Source of the DNA: Ruegeria sp. HKCCSA071
GTDB lineage: Bacteria > Pseudomonadota > Alphaproteobacteria > Rhodobacterales > Rhodobacteraceae
Assembly (NCBI RefSeq): GCF_017872555.1
Contig: NZ_JAEDOX010000001.1
Span: 248,001-312,000 of the forward strand
Length of the DNA stretch: 64,000 nucleotides
Direction: 5' to 3'
Shown here: piece by piece, positions 42,958 to 52,835 of the stretch
How the letters are laid out: each line of letters begins with the position of its first letter
How positions within the stretch are numbered: position 1 is the first letter of the stretch
Program-made: the position numbers and the translations under genes
The notes under the pieces: generated by a model
The model's input: only the letters and a program-made list of their open reading frames with translations
Database searches by the model: none
Told to the model about the DNA's origin: nothing

Positions 42958-44766
42958 ATGGCGAGAATTCCTTTGTTGCAGATGTCCGGCATTTCCCTGA
43001 CTTTCGGGGGTGACCCGGTGTTTTCCGAACTGGATCTGGTGGTTCAACCCGGAGATCGTGTTGCGCTGGTGGGGCGAAACGGATCCGGAAAATCCACGCT
43101 GATGAAAGTGATGGCCGGTCTGGTCGAGGCGGATCGGGGCGAGATTGTCGTGCCGCCCGGAAAATCCGTGGGCTACATGGAGCAGGACCCGACGATGGAG
43201 GGCTTTGCCACGCTGGGGGATTACGCATCCAGCGGGTTGGAGCCGGGAGAACTTTACAAGGTTGAACGGGCCGGTGAAGGGTTGAAGTTCGATCCTTCAC
43301 GCGCGGTTGAGACCGCTTCGGGCGGAGAGCGGCGGCGGGCGGCACTGGCCAAGCTGATGGCCGAAGCACCGGATCTGATGTTGCTGGACGAGCCGACCAA
43401 CCATCTGGATATCGAAGCCATCGCGTGGCTGGAACGCGAACTTGGCGCGACCCGAGCGGCCTTTGTGCTGATCTCGCATGACCGGGCCTTTTTAAGGGCG
43501 CTGACGCGGGCAACACTTTGGATTGACCGGGGGGCTGTTCGGCGACAGGAGCAGGGCTTTGAAGCCTTTGAGGCCTGGCGGGACAAGGTCTGGGAGGAAG
43601 AAGACCAGCAACGCCATAAGCTGAACCGCCTGATCAAGTCCGAAGCGAAATGGGCGGTTGAGGGCATTAGTGCCAGACGCAAACGTAACCAAGGCCGGGT
43701 GCGGGCCTTGCAGGCATTGCGAGCTGAAAAGGCGGCGCAGATCAAACGTCAGGGCTCGGCTGCAATGGCGCTGGAGGCCGGGCCAAAATCGGGCCGAAAA
43801 GTGATCGAGGCCAAGGGGTTGGCCAAAGCGTTTGATGCCACTCAGATCGTTCGGAACTTTGATCTGCTGGTACAGCGCGGAGACCGGGTGGCCTTTGTCG
43901 GGCCGAACGGTGTTGGAAAAACAACTTTGCTGAAGATGCTGCTGGGGCAGGTGGAGCCGGACGCGGGCTCGGTTTCCTTGGGGACGAACCTTGAAATCGC
44001 GGTGTTCGATCAGACCCGCGCCCAACTGGACCCCGAGATGAGCCTGTGGGACAGTCTGACCGGCGATCCGGAAATGCGGGTGTCGGGTAAGGCCGATCAG
44101 GTGATGGTGGGCGGGCAGCCCAAACATGTTGTAGGGTATCTCAAGGAATTTCTGTTTGACGAACGGCAGGCCCGAGCAGCCGTGAAATCCCTGTCAGGTG
44201 GGGAAAAAGCCCGGTTGTTACTGGCTAAGCTGATGGCGAAACCCTCGAACCTTCTGGTGCTGGACGAACCGACCAACGATCTGGATGTCGAGACGCTGGA
44301 CCTGCTGCAAGAGCTTTTGGATGATTATGACGGCACCGTTCTGCTGGTGAGCCATGACCGGGATTTTCTGGACCGCGTGGCGACAACCACCATCGCGATG
44401 GAGGGGAACGGACGGGCGACAGTCTATGCTGGCGGCTGGTCGGATTACATCGCGCAGCGTGGCGACGTGATCCAAAAAAGCGTAGAAAAAGCAAAAGCTT
44501 CAAAGCCAAAGATCAAGCAGGAAGAAAGGCCGAAATCCGGCCTGTCCTTCTCAGAGAAGCACCGGCTGGAGAAACTGCCTGCCGAGATCGCGCGTCTTGA
44601 GGCCGAGATCGCCAAGCTGGAAGAGTTGATGTCCGATCCCGAGCTGTTCACGCGCGAGCCGGTGAAGTTCCAAAAAGCGACCGAAGCGCTGGTTGAGAGG
44701 CAGGAGAAACTCTCGGCCGCTGAAGAGGAATGGCTGACGCTCGAAGAGAAGGCTGAAAGCGCTTAG
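42958..44766 (+). CDS. ABC-F family ATPase (Uup-like)
   Basis: The 602-residue protein has two ABC ATPase domains and no membrane segments: Walker A GRNGSGKST and GPNGVGKTT, signatures SGGERRRAALA and LSGGEKARLLLAK, Walker B LLLDEPTNHLDIE and LVLDEPTNDLDVE. A linker near residues 200-265 and a C-terminal coiled coil (about 525-595; LEKLPAEIARLEAEIAKLEEL) resemble Uup. ABC-F proteins act on ribosomes; Uup also affects transposon excision and translation. Its stop codon overlaps that of the convergent acetyltransferase gene. Confidence 0.93.
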   Translation: MARIPLLQMSGISLTFGGDPVFSELDLVVQPGDRVALVGRNGSGKSTLMKVMAGLVEADRGEIVVPPGKSVGYMEQDPTMEGFATLGDYASSGLEPGELYKVERAGEGLKFDPSRAVETASGGERRRAALAKLMAEAPDLMLLDEPTNHLDIEAIAWLERELGATRAAFVLISHDRAFLRALTRATLWIDRGAVRRQEQGFEAFEAWRDKVWEEEDQQRHKLNRLIKSEAKWAVEGISARRKRNQGRVRALQALRAEKAAQIKRQGSAAMALEAGPKSGRKVIEAKGLAKAFDATQIVRNFDLLVQRGDRVAFVGPNGVGKTTLLKMLLGQVEPDAGSVSLGTNLEIAVFDQTRAQLDPEMSLWDSLTGDPEMRVSGKADQVMVGGQPKHVVGYLKEFLFDERQARAAVKSLSGGEKARLLLAKLMAKPSNLLVLDEPTNDLDVETLDLLQELLDDYDGTVLLVSHDRDFLDRVATTTIAMEGNGRATVYAGGWSDYIAQRGDVIQKSVEKAKASKPKIKQEERPKSGLSFSEKHRLEKLPAEIARLEAEIAKLEELMSDPELFTREPVKFQKATEALVERQEKLSAAEEEWLTLEEKAESA

Positions 44767-45311
44767 CGCGCCAGACGCCTTGCCGGATTACCTGCCACGG
44801 TTTCTCTGGCGGGGACGTCTTTGGTAACGACGCTGCCTGCGCCGATTGTGGCGTAGTCGCCTATGGTTACGCCGGGCAACAGGATCGCGCCACCGCCAAT
44901 CCAAACGTGCCTGCCGATGGTGACGGGCAGGCCGATTTCCAGCCCTTGTGCCCGACCAGCCGGGTCCTTGGCATGATGGGCGCAGTAAATCTGAACATTG
45001 GGGCCGAACATCGTGTCGTCGCCGACCCGAACGGGGGCCGTGTCCAGAACCACGCATCCGGCATTGAAGAAAACCCGGCTGCCGAGGTGGATGTTCATTC
45101 CATATGCGCAGTGAAAAGGGGCTTCGAGAAAACAGTCCTCGCCGACATGGCCCAGCAGCGCGTGCAGTTCCGGGGCCATCGCGCCGCGTGTGTCGGGCGG
45201 ACAGGTGTTGTGAGCGTGAACAGCCCGTCGTGCCCGCGCGCGCAGATCATCCAATTCAGGATCAAGACAGCAATACCACTGCCCGGTCTGCATTTTCTGG
45301 CGCTCCGACAT
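44763..45311 (-). CDS. Sugar O-acetyltransferase (maltose/NodL-type, hexapeptide repeat)
   Basis: The 182-residue protein has an N-terminal Mac domain (SERQKMQTGQWYCCLDPELDDLRARARRAVHAHN) and a left-handed beta-helix of hexapeptide repeats, ending GDYATIGAGSVVTKDVPARETVAGNPARRL. The active-site His is in IYCAHHAKDP. It acetylates sugars or sugar-like acceptors; the natural substrate is unknown. The stop overlaps the ABC-F stop by a TTAG arrangement, so there is no space for a terminator. It is 9 bases downstream of the SDR gene. Confidence 0.9.
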   Translation of the reverse strand: MSERQKMQTGQWYCCLDPELDDLRARARRAVHAHNTCPPDTRGAMAPELHALLGHVGEDCFLEAPFHCAYGMNIHLGSRVFFNAGCVVLDTAPVRVGDDTMFGPNVQIYCAHHAKDPAGRAQGLEIGLPVTIGRHVWIGGGAILLPGVTIGDYATIGAGSVVTKDVPARETVAGNPARRLAR

Positions 45312-45320
45312 GGGGCCGTC

Positions 45321-46076
45321 TTACCGCATCCGCAGAGCGCCGTCGATGCGGATGACTTCGCCGTTCAGATAGCCCATTTCAACGATGAAACCGGCCAGCC
45401 GCCCGTATTCCTTGGGGTCACCCAGGCGGGCCGGGTTCGGGACGTCGGCGGCCAGTTGTTGCTGCACGTCGTCAGGAAGGCCCGCCAACATCGGGGTCAT
45501 AAAGATACCCGGCGCAATGGTCATGACGCGAATCCCGGACGAGGCCAGATCGCGGGCCATTGGCAGGGTCATGCCAACCACGCCGCCTTTCGATGCAGCA
45601 TAAGCCGTCTGTCCCTTTTGGCCGTCGAATGCAGCAATCGATGCAGTGTTGATGATCACACCGCGCGCCCCGTCCGGTTCGGGTTCGTTCTTTGCCATCT
45701 CAGCCGCGGCCAGCCTTGAGACGTTGAATGTGCCGACAAGATTGATGTCGATCGTGCGCTGGAACGCGTCCAGCGGGTGGGGTCCATCCTTGCCGACTGT
45801 CTTGATTCCATAAGCGATACCCGCGCAGTTCACAGTCGCGGTGATCTTGCCCATCTTGTCCATGCCGTGGCGTACGGCAGCTGCGACCGAGGTTTCGTCG
45901 GTTACATCCGTCAGCGCAAAATACCCACCGATTTCGGAGGCGACTAGAGCGCCACGGTCCGCGTCACGGTCCAGAATAGTGACTTGCGCACCCTGCGCGG
46001 CAAAGTGACGGGCGGTGGCTTCGCCCAGACCGGATGCGCCGCCGGTGACAAGAGCGGCTGTGGTGGACAGGTGCAT
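45321..46076 (-). CDS. SDR-family dehydrogenase (3-hydroxyacyl-CoA dehydrogenase type 2-like)
   Basis: This 251-residue Rossmann enzyme has TGGASGLGEATARHFA for NAD binding, the NCAGIAYGIKTVG loop, the catalytic Ser in INTASIAAFDG and YxxxK as YAASKGG. The sequence pattern is close to the HSD10/3-hydroxyacyl-CoA dehydrogenase type 2 group, suggesting beta-oxidation of fatty or branched-chain acyl-CoAs with NAD+. It and the acetyltransferase are closely spaced, but their roles have no obvious link. Confidence 0.9.
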   Translation of the reverse strand: MHLSTTAALVTGGASGLGEATARHFAAQGAQVTILDRDADRGALVASEIGGYFALTDVTDETSVAAAVRHGMDKMGKITATVNCAGIAYGIKTVGKDGPHPLDAFQRTIDINLVGTFNVSRLAAAEMAKNEPEPDGARGVIINTASIAAFDGQKGQTAYAASKGGVVGMTLPMARDLASSGIRVMTIAPGIFMTPMLAGLPDDVQQQLAADVPNPARLGDPKEYGRLAGFIVEMGYLNGEVIRIDGALRMR

Positions 46077-46293
46077 CGGAACTCCTCCCTGGGATATGAA
46101 CAGCTGTTCAATAACTGCATTGCAGGGTCGGTGTCCACATCTTTGAGCCTGAACGCCTAAAGGGGCGGGGCGGACTGACCGCCGGGCAAATTCGCATCTT
46201 TAAGGCATCTTAATCCGCACTTCACGAAAACGCGCCTGTTCGTGAACGAAGTAATCACAGCCATTGCGTGTTTTTTCGTCAGGAGGTTCCGAT

Positions 46294-46989
46294 ATGGTAA
46301 ATGGTAAGAATAAATCACTGGGTGCTGTACTGACTGCACCTGTCTTTGGAATTGTGGTTGCCGGCAGTGCTGTTGCAGCGCCGGAAACCTGTAACTGGAA
46401 AACGGCTCGAAATCTTGCGAATGCAGGCGACTATGCCGGGCTTTGCGATTGTGTTCAGGTGACCCCGAGCTTTCTGGACAGACTTCAGAAGAGACCGGAT
46501 TTTGAGACAACGCTGAGCATTGCCGGGGCGCAATGCCCGGGGCTGGCCGCGTTGTTGACGGATTTGCCAACGGCAAGCTTGACCGGCGCGGCAGAAAATC
46601 GGGGCGAAAGCCGCAGTTCAGAACCCGGCGGGGCAGGATTTGCGAACGCGGTTGGTCCTGACGGTCTTGGTGGTGGAGGAGAGCCTGACAACGGCGGCCA
46701 AGAACCCGGTGGTGGCGGTGGTGAACCCAGCGGTGGCGGAGAGCCCGGCGGTGGCGGTGGAGAGCCCGGCGGTGGTCGCGGGGAATCCGGCGGTGGCGAT
46801 GGTGAACCCGGCGGTGGCAAAGGCAATAACGGCGGCGGAAAGGGCCATAACGGCGGCGGCAAAGGTGGCGATAAGGGTAACAATGGCGGCGGCAACGGCG
46901 GCGAGGGCAGTAGTCCGGGTCGCGGAAACAACGCCAATGACGATGAAGGCGAAAGCGACCGGCCCGGTCGCGGAAAGGGACGTCAGTAG
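46294..46989 (+). CDS. Secreted glycine-rich repeat protein of unknown function
   Basis: This 231-residue protein has a signal peptide ending SAVAA (cleavage near residue 29), a small folded region with four Cys (C33, C51, C53, C81; about residues 30-95), and a low-complexity tail. The tail first repeats GGGGEP-like units (about 126-172, acidic), then GGGKGNN/GGGKGHN units (about 176-200, basic), then a charged end DDEGESDRPGRGKGR. A strong AGGAGG site precedes the ATG at 46294. No known family was recognised. It is flanked by a divergent SDR gene and a terminator. Confidence 0.7.
   Translation: MVNGKNKSLGAVLTAPVFGIVVAGSAVAAPETCNWKTARNLANAGDYAGLCDCVQVTPSFLDRLQKRPDFETTLSIAGAQCPGLAALLTDLPTASLTGAAENRGESRSSEPGGAGFANAVGPDGLGGGGEPDNGGQEPGGGGGEPSGGGEPGGGGGEPGGGRGESGGGDGEPGGGKGNNGGGKGHNGGGKGGDKGNNGGGNGGEGSSPGRGNNANDDEGESDRPGRGKGRQ
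46668..46912 (+). repeat. Coding tandem repeats of the glycine-rich tail
   Basis: GGTGGCGGTGG-type units of 15 to 21 bases, with GAACCC or GAGCCC spacers, then GGCGGCGGAAAGGGC-type units, follow each other without strict identity. They encode the Gly-Glu-Pro and Gly-Lys-Gly blocks. Slippage-prone, so length may vary between strains. Confidence 0.7.
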
Positions 46990-47011
46990 CCGTGCTGATT
47001 CCAAAATAGAT

Positions 47012-47035
47012 ACGGCCACCCAATCGGGTGGCCGT
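47012..47035. terminator. Terminator between the glycine-rich gene and tyrS
   Basis: ACGGCCACCC and GGGTGGCCGT form a perfect 10-bp stem with an AATC loop; only a short T run follows on the plus strand. It sits 22 bases after the glycine-rich gene stop and 32 bases after the convergent tyrS stop, and may serve both. Confidence 0.7.
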
Positions 47036-47067
47036 TTCCTGCTTTGCAATCAAAGGTGAAAGGGGCG

Positions 47068-48321
47068 TCAGCCCAGTTGCACCAATGCGTGGCGTTTCTT
47101 GCCTGCACTCAGCTTGATCGGAGACGTCAATGCACCCGCGTCGATCATCAAGCCCGCATCCGTCAGCGGAGCGTCGTCCAGTTTGGCCCCGTTTTCGGCA
47201 ATCAGGCGCTTGGCCTCTTTGCCGGACTTGGCCAGGCCTGATTTGACAATGATCTGCACGATGGACATGCCGTCGCCCAGCTCGTCCGCGCTGAGGGTCA
47301 GGGTGGGCAGATCGTCTCCAACCCCACCTTTTTCGAACACTTCACGGGCTGTGGCTTCGGCCGTTGCCGCAGCTTGCGCCCCGTGGAGAAGGGCTGTCAC
47401 CTCATTGGCGAGGCGGATTTTGGCCTCATTGATTTCGGACCCGGCAAGCGCGCCAAGACGGTCACATTCATCCACGGGCAATTCGGTATAGAGCTTCAGG
47501 AACCGCCCGACATCCGCATCGGTGGTGTTGCGCCAGAACTGCCAGAATTCATAGGGTGAGCGCATCTCGGCGTTCAGCCAGACCGCGCCTTCCTGCGATT
47601 TGCCCATCTTCTTACCGTCGCTGGTGGTCAGCAGGGGAGAGGTCAGGCCGTAGATTTCGTGATCCAGCACCCGGCGGGTCAGGTCGATACCGTTGACAAT
47701 GTTGCCCCACTGGTCGCTGCCGCCCATTTGCAGAACACAGCCATAGCGACGGTTCAGCTCCAGAAAGTCATAGGCTTGCAGGATCATGTAGTTGAACTCG
47801 AGAAACGACAGCGACTGTTCGCGATCCAGCCGGGATTTCACCGATTCAAAGCTGAGCATCCGGTTGACCGAGAAATGCCGCCCGATGTCGCGCAGGAAAT
47901 CAAGGTAGTTCAGATCATCCAGCCATTCGGCATTGTTCAACATTAGTGCCTTGTTTTCGGCGTCAGTGTCGTAATCGATATAGGCCGCGAACACTTTCTT
48001 GATGCCCGCGATGTTTTCGTCGATCTGTTCGGGTCCCAGCAGGGGGCGTTCATCCGCGCGGAACGAAGGGTCGCCCACCTTGGTGGTGCCGCCACCCATA
48101 AGGGTGATCGGCTGGTGGCCGGTCTTCTGAAACCAGCGCAACATCATGATCTGGATCAGGCTGCCCACATGCAACGACTTGGCCGTTGCATCAAAGCCGA
48201 TATAGGCCGGCTTGCACCCACTGATCAGCGCGTCGTCAAGGCCCTGATAATCGGTGCAGTCGGCGAGGAAGCCGCGCTCGATCATCGTGGCGATGAAATC
48301 CGATTTGGGGTGGTAGGTCAT
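47068..48321 (-). CDS. tyrS: Tyrosyl-tRNA synthetase
   Basis: This class I synthetase charges tRNA-Tyr. The 417-residue protein has the HIGH-type motif as HVGS ([15 protein letters not shown]), the KMSKS motif as KMGKS ([15 protein letters not shown]), and a C-terminal S4 RNA-binding domain. The ATG at 48321 starts MTYHPKSDF, as expected; the 22 upstream codons lie in the leader. A perfect hairpin with an A7 loop lies about 140 bases upstream. Confidence 0.95.
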   Translation of the reverse strand: MTYHPKSDFIATMIERGFLADCTDYQGLDDALISGCKPAYIGFDATAKSLHVGSLIQIMMLRWFQKTGHQPITLMGGGTTKVGDPSFRADERPLLGPEQIDENIAGIKKVFAAYIDYDTDAENKALMLNNAEWLDDLNYLDFLRDIGRHFSVNRMLSFESVKSRLDREQSLSFLEFNYMILQAYDFLELNRRYGCVLQMGGSDQWGNIVNGIDLTRRVLDHEIYGLTSPLLTTSDGKKMGKSQEGAVWLNAEMRSPYEFWQFWRNTTDADVGRFLKLYTELPVDECDRLGALAGSEINEAKIRLANEVTALLHGAQAAATAEATAREVFEKGGVGDDLPTLTLSADELGDGMSIVQIIVKSGLAKSGKEAKRLIAENGAKLDDAPLTDAGLMIDAGALTSPIKLSAGKKRHALVQLG

Positions 48322-48460
48322 ATCGTGCCCTCGGGGTTTGTGTTGCGCGGCACTGTATAGGCGGCGCTGCGGATGAGGAAAAGCCACCTTTTCATTCTAA
48401 AAGCGCATGCCGTGATATGCGCGCGCAACTTGATAGCAGGGGTGTTGATCCTGAAGCGCG

Positions 48461-48481
48461 GCGTCGGAAAAAAACCGACGC
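48461..48481. promoter_or_regulatory. Hairpin GCGTCGG-A7-CCGACGC in the tyrS/anmK gap
   Basis: A perfect 7-bp stem with seven A in the loop (seven T on the minus strand) lies between the divergent tyrS and anmK. On either strand no T run follows the stem, so it is not a standard terminator. It could be an operator or an RNA element in the tyrS leader. The rest of the 278-base gap shows no gene. Confidence 0.4.
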
Positions 48482-48599
48482 CCCCAATCAGAAGGCTTGC
48501 CAAGGCGGCATAACAAAAGCACCTTGACCAAGCTGCAACCCAGAGGCGAAGTCCAGAACTCCGGGCACGGCGGAAACATTGCCAGATCAGGAGGCGGGC

Positions 48600-49721
48600 G
48601 TGGGCCAAACCATCAAGAAACACGGAATGGTTCGGGCATTGGGCGCGATGTCCGGTACGTCGCTGGACGGGGTGGACGCTGCGGTGGTGGAAACCGACGG
48701 GCATTCCATCGCTGGGTTCGGAAAAAGCGGCTATCGCGCCTATACCGAAGCCGAGCGCGAAGTGCTGCGGGCGGCATTGGGGCAATGGCACGGCCCGCAG
48801 GTCGATGCGGCGGCTGAAATGGTAACCATAGCCCATGCCGAGGCGCTGTCCGAGTTCGAAGATGTAGATCTGATCGGCTTTCACGGTCAGACGCTGGCGC
48901 ATGAACCGCGCGGGCGTGGCACACTGCAGGTGGGCGATGGTCTTGGGCTGGCGCAGGCGCTGGGGCGCCCGGTGGTCTGGGACTTCCGGAGCGACGACGT
49001 GGCGATGGGGGGCGAGGGCGCTCCGCTGGCGCCGTTTTTTCACTTTGCTTGCGCCAAGTGGTTTGGCGCGGACCGCCCGTTGTGCTTCCTGAACCTGGGT
49101 GGTGTTGGTAATCTGACCTATGTGGACCCAAGCTTTGATGGTCCCGAGGCGCTTGGGGCGCTGCTTGCCTTTGATACGGGGCCAGCGAACGCGCCGGTCG
49201 ATGACCTGATGCAGGCCCGGCTGGGGCAGCCGATGGACCGGGATGGTGCGGTTGCGCGCAATGGCACCGTCGAAATGGGTGCGTTGGAGTTGTTTCTGGC
49301 TGAGCCTTTCTTTGCACGTATGCCGCCCAAGTCGCTAGACCGGAACGATTTCTCTGAGATGATCGACCTGGTGAAAGAACTGGGTGACGCTGACGCGGTG
49401 GCGACCCTGACCGGGATGTGCGCAGCGGGGGTGGTGCAAGGGATGGAACATTGTCCGCAACCGCCGTCTTGCGTGCTGGTTACAGGCGGTGGACGGCGCA
49501 ATCCGGTTTTGATGGAGATGCTGCGCGTGTCCCTCGACTGCCCGGTCGAACCGGTCGAGGCCGTGGGGCTGGACGGTGATATGCTCGAGGCGCAGGCTTT
49601 TGCCTATCTGGCCGTGCGCGTGGCGCGGGGATTGCCAACCTCGTGCCCGGGAACAACCGGGGTGAAAGCGCTGGTGGGTGGCGGCATGGTCAGTACAGTG
49701 AACGCTCAACCGGTGGGTTGA
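48600..49721 (+). CDS. anmK: Anhydro-N-acetylmuramic acid kinase
   Basis: AnmK phosphorylates and opens 1,6-anhydroMurNAc from peptidoglycan turnover to MurNAc-6-phosphate. The 373-residue ASKHA-fold protein has the phosphate loop [59 protein letters not shown], and [14 protein letters not shown]. The GTG at 48600 has an AGGAGG site five bases upstream; an ATG at 48627 is the alternative. With nagZ elsewhere in this window, it supports cell-wall recycling. Confidence 0.93.
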   Translation: MGQTIKKHGMVRALGAMSGTSLDGVDAAVVETDGHSIAGFGKSGYRAYTEAEREVLRAALGQWHGPQVDAAAEMVTIAHAEALSEFEDVDLIGFHGQTLAHEPRGRGTLQVGDGLGLAQALGRPVVWDFRSDDVAMGGEGAPLAPFFHFACAKWFGADRPLCFLNLGGVGNLTYVDPSFDGPEALGALLAFDTGPANAPVDDLMQARLGQPMDRDGAVARNGTVEMGALELFLAEPFFARMPPKSLDRNDFSEMIDLVKELGDADAVATLTGMCAAGVVQGMEHCPQPPSCVLVTGGGRRNPVLMEMLRVSLDCPVEPVEAVGLDGDMLEAQAFAYLAVRVARGLPTSCPGTTGVKALVGGGMVSTVNAQPVG

Positions 49722-49748
49722 GGTTGCATACAGGTAACGGCTAACGCG

Positions 49749-50525
49749 TTATCGACACACAGGCTTGCCACTGCGACGGGCTGTGTCGAAGTGAAAATGC
49801 CCTTTGTGATACCGGTCAGCATCAGGACCAAGAACAGTTCCAAACAGGCCACAGGCTCCGCTGTGCAACTCTCGTAACACGGTGCTTTGATCGGTGTCGC
49901 TCCATCCGTCCTGAACGGTGATCTGCGTTCCGTCCTGCAACACGAAGGTCGAGATATCGATGGCCCGACCTCGCGCATGTTCGGAAATGCGCGCATAGGG
50001 CTGGTTGTTCTGCGTCTTGCAGGCATAGTGGCCAACAACCCGCATCCCCTTGAGCCCACCTCCCAGTTCGGCGAAGGCAGGTTTGGCTGTGTTTTCGATC
50101 CACGTTTTCAGCGTAACGGCTGTCTGACAGTCCATCAGCGAAAACTGGCTGAGCGCAATGTCCGAAATTCTGTAAATCCGGACCGGGTTGGCGATGCCGC
50201 AACCTTGCGCTTTTCCAGCCAAAGACATGCGGGTTTCGCCCAAGATGGTCCAGTCACCACAGACCGCCCCGCGGTCACGCATACGCTGGCGACCCACTTC
50301 AAACTGGCGGAACTTGCAAGGGCGCAGCGCAGGGCGTTTCGAGATCAGCACCGCAGGTTCGACAGCCGCGGCAGGTTCGATGTGTTCGGTTGCGACTTCC
50401 TCCTCCAGATCGGGCAGCGCCAATTCGGATGAAAGGGGGAATTCTGCACAGGCGATCTCGGCGTTTGCAAGACCGGTGCTTGCGAACAGAAGCAGATGGA
50501 TCAGGAAGATGCGTTTCACAATCAC
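49749..50525 (-). CDS. Extensin-like C-terminal domain protein
   Basis: The 258-residue protein has a signal peptide (residues 1-22) and an extensin-like domain (about 70-258) resembling bacterial D-Ala-D-Ala or LAS-type peptidases. Visible features are the SEHARGRAIDISTFVLQDG segment with candidate zinc ligands His and Asp, the closing HKGHFHFDTARR, and several Cys that may form disulfides. It probably acts on peptidoglycan in the periplasm. It lies 27 bases from the convergent anmK stop. Confidence 0.82.
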   Translation of the reverse strand: MIVKRIFLIHLLLFASTGLANAEIACAEFPLSSELALPDLEEEVATEHIEPAAAVEPAVLISKRPALRPCKFRQFEVGRQRMRDRGAVCGDWTILGETRMSLAGKAQGCGIANPVRIYRISDIALSQFSLMDCQTAVTLKTWIENTAKPAFAELGGGLKGMRVVGHYACKTQNNQPYARISEHARGRAIDISTFVLQDGTQITVQDGWSDTDQSTVLRELHSGACGLFGTVLGPDADRYHKGHFHFDTARRSGKPVCR

Positions 50526-50615
50526 TCTATGCTCCGATACCTGCGGTTGCGTTTACAGAATGATAAATGCGTAACTTTCTGTAAACTCACCTTTTCAGAG
50601 CATTCCAAGATCAGC

Positions 50616-51035
50616 TTATCCCCGAGGGATATCAAACCCAGGTTCTGCAAGTTGGAATCCATCGAACTGAAATCCGGGTGAAACTGTACAGCTGACCAGT
50701 GTGTAATCACCGGTGCTGCGTGCGGCCTGCCAATGGCCGGTGGGAACAATCAGTTGCGGTGCGCCCCGAGACAAATCGGGCGACAGCACATGGTCGGCCG
50801 CCGGACCCTTGACTGTTGCGCTCAAGGACAGAATCAGTGGCGCGCCCGCGTGATAGAGCCAGATCTCGGTCGCGTCGACCCGGTGCCAGTGGCTGCTTTC
50901 CCCCGCTTGCAGCAAGAAGTAGATGCAGGTGCCGGTCGGGCGGCCCTTGTTCTCGGCGCGCCAGGTTTCCGCGTACCAGCCGCCCTCGGGATGAGGTTGC
51001 AGGTTCAGGCGGTCGATGATCTCTTGTGCGGTCAT
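50616..51035 (-). CDS. Cupin-fold protein (DUF985/Cupin_5)
   Basis: This 139-residue protein has the Cupin_5 pattern: an N-terminal helix [22 protein letters not shown], the metal-binding-like [19 protein letters not shown], and closing strands [19 protein letters not shown]. The family is related to sugar epimerase-like cupins of unknown role. The ATG at 51035 has a GAGGG site; it is divergent from selO, 86 bases away. A 90-base gap separates it from the extensin-like gene. Confidence 0.87.
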   Translation of the reverse strand: MTAQEIIDRLNLQPHPEGGWYAETWRAENKGRPTGTCIYFLLQAGESSHWHRVDATEIWLYHAGAPLILSLSATVKGPAADHVLSPDLSRGAPQLIVPTGHWQAARSTGDYTLVSCTVSPGFQFDGFQLAEPGFDIPRG

Positions 51036-51121
51036 GTGGCCCCTCGTGTGTTTGGCGCAATTATGCACGGCAAGGTGTGATCCGCTATGGTATTCGTGCG
51101 CACGGGGAATATGTTTGCCCC

Positions 51122-52540
51122 ATGACACTGACCATTCCTTTCGATAACTCATATGCCCGCCTGCCGGACGCGTTCTTTGCGCGACAGAAACCGGCGTCTG
51201 TACGCGCGCCCAAGTTGATCGCGTTCAATGATGATCTGGCACGGCTGTTGCAGGTCCATCCGGGCGACGTGCAAGAGATGGCGGAAGCCTTTGCAGGTAA
51301 TCGCATCCCCGATGGTGCGGACCCCATCGCGCAACTTTATTCCGGGCATCAGTTTGGCCAGTACAACCCGCAGCTTGGGGACGGGCGCGCGGTGCTGTTG
51401 GGCGAAACTGTCGGAACGGATGGTGTGCGGCGGGATGTTCAGCTGAAAGGCTCGGGCCCGACGCCGTTTTCGCGTCGCGGCGACGGCAGGGCTTGGCTGG
51501 GTCCGGTTCTGCGCGAATACGTGGTGTCCGAGGCGATGCACGCGCTGGGCATCCCCACAACACGCGCACTGGCGGCGGTAGAGACCGGTGAAACCGTGTT
51601 CCGGGAGGGCCCGATGCCCGGCGCGGTGCTCACCCGGGTTGCAACCAGCCATTTGCGGGTAGGCACCTTTCAGGTCTTTGCTGCGCGGGGGCAGTTGGAC
51701 AATCTGCGGCGCCTGACGGACTATGCCATCGCGCGCCACTATCCCGCAGCCCAAGGGCCAATGGGCCTGCTGCGGGCCGTTCGGGATGCGCAGGCCCGCC
51801 TGATCGCGCAGTGGATGGGCGTGGGCTTTATCCATGGGGTCATGAACACCGACAATTGCTCGATCGCGGGTGAGACCATCGATTATGGCCCCTGTGCCTT
51901 CATGGACGTTTATCACCCCAATACGGTCTACAGCTCGATAGATCGGATGGGCCGTTATGCCTATTCCAACCAGCCAGATATTGCTGTCTGGAATCTGGCG
52001 CAGCTGGCAACCTCACTGATCCAGCAGATGGACGACAAGGACGCCGCTGTTGAGGAGGCGACCGAGATCGTGCATGCCATGCCGGATCTGCTGCAACAGA
52101 ACTGGTTGACCCGGTTCCGGGCAAAGGTCGGACTGACGACCGCTGAAGAAGGCGATCAGGCGCTGATCACCGATCTGCTAAAACGCATGGCCAAGGGGCA
52201 GGCTGATTTCACCAACACCTTCCGTGCGCTGGGCAAAGATACCGCGCGCGACCAGTTTATCGACCCGCAGGCCTTTGACAGCTGGGCAGAGGGCTGGCGT
52301 GCGCGTTTGGCGCGAGAGGCGTCACCGCATGAAGTGATGACCGCAGCGAACCCCGCCTATATTCCGCGCAATCACCGTGTCGAGCAGATGATCCAATCAG
52401 CGGTGGCGGGGGATTACCAGCCGTTCCTTCGGCTGAACGCCGTCCTCGCGCGGCCTTACGACGATCAGGCAGATGCGGAGGATCTGAAACAGCCCCCGGC
52501 TGATAACGAGGTCGTGCACGCCACGTTCTGCGGTACGTGA
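51122..52540 (+). CDS. selO: Protein adenylyltransferase SelO (YdiU)
   Basis: SelO is a pseudokinase-fold enzyme that AMPylates Ser, Thr or Tyr of proteins and takes part in redox stress responses. The 472-residue protein has [44 protein letters not shown] catalytic start, [14 protein letters not shown] with the active Asp, and DYGPCAFMD. The C-terminal ATFCGT retains the conserved Cys that is selenocysteine in animals. The ATG at 51122 fits; the upstream frame overlaps the divergent cupin gene. Confidence 0.93.
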   Translation: MTLTIPFDNSYARLPDAFFARQKPASVRAPKLIAFNDDLARLLQVHPGDVQEMAEAFAGNRIPDGADPIAQLYSGHQFGQYNPQLGDGRAVLLGETVGTDGVRRDVQLKGSGPTPFSRRGDGRAWLGPVLREYVVSEAMHALGIPTTRALAAVETGETVFREGPMPGAVLTRVATSHLRVGTFQVFAARGQLDNLRRLTDYAIARHYPAAQGPMGLLRAVRDAQARLIAQWMGVGFIHGVMNTDNCSIAGETIDYGPCAFMDVYHPNTVYSSIDRMGRYAYSNQPDIAVWNLAQLATSLIQQMDDKDAAVEEATEIVHAMPDLLQQNWLTRFRAKVGLTTAEEGDQALITDLLKRMAKGQADFTNTFRALGKDTARDQFIDPQAFDSWAEGWRARLAREASPHEVMTAANPAYIPRNHRVEQMIQSAVAGDYQPFLRLNAVLARPYDDQADAEDLKQPPADNEVVHATFCGT

Positions 52541-52835
52541 CGATCAAACATCTCTGGATATCCCTCGCTGCGGAACGGTTCGCTGGGAGGGGCGAACGGA
52601 TTTGTCCGGTCCAGATCGGTGTCAGATGCGCTGAGCCTGCGACATTTCCGTCCTTGTGAACCGAAATGATGCAGGTGGGGAACCCATCAGACTCAGGCCG
52701 ACCACGTGCCGGGTTTTTAAGCGATATACCATGCCAAGGCGACTTCCCCAGTTGCCGTTGTTGCGACGTGAAACTGAAGGGTTGCGTCCGGCGGCAGGCG
52801 TGTCACTTTGGGTCAAGCCCACTGGTCAGATCTAT

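Noticed and set aside
46668..46912. CRISPR-like or minisatellite array
   Set aside because: Units are in frame, of unequal length and encode a continuous glycine-rich tail.
46485..46937. Proline-rich frame antisense to the glycine-rich gene
   Set aside because: Pro-rich translation is the direct mirror of Gly codons; no ribosome site or signal was seen.
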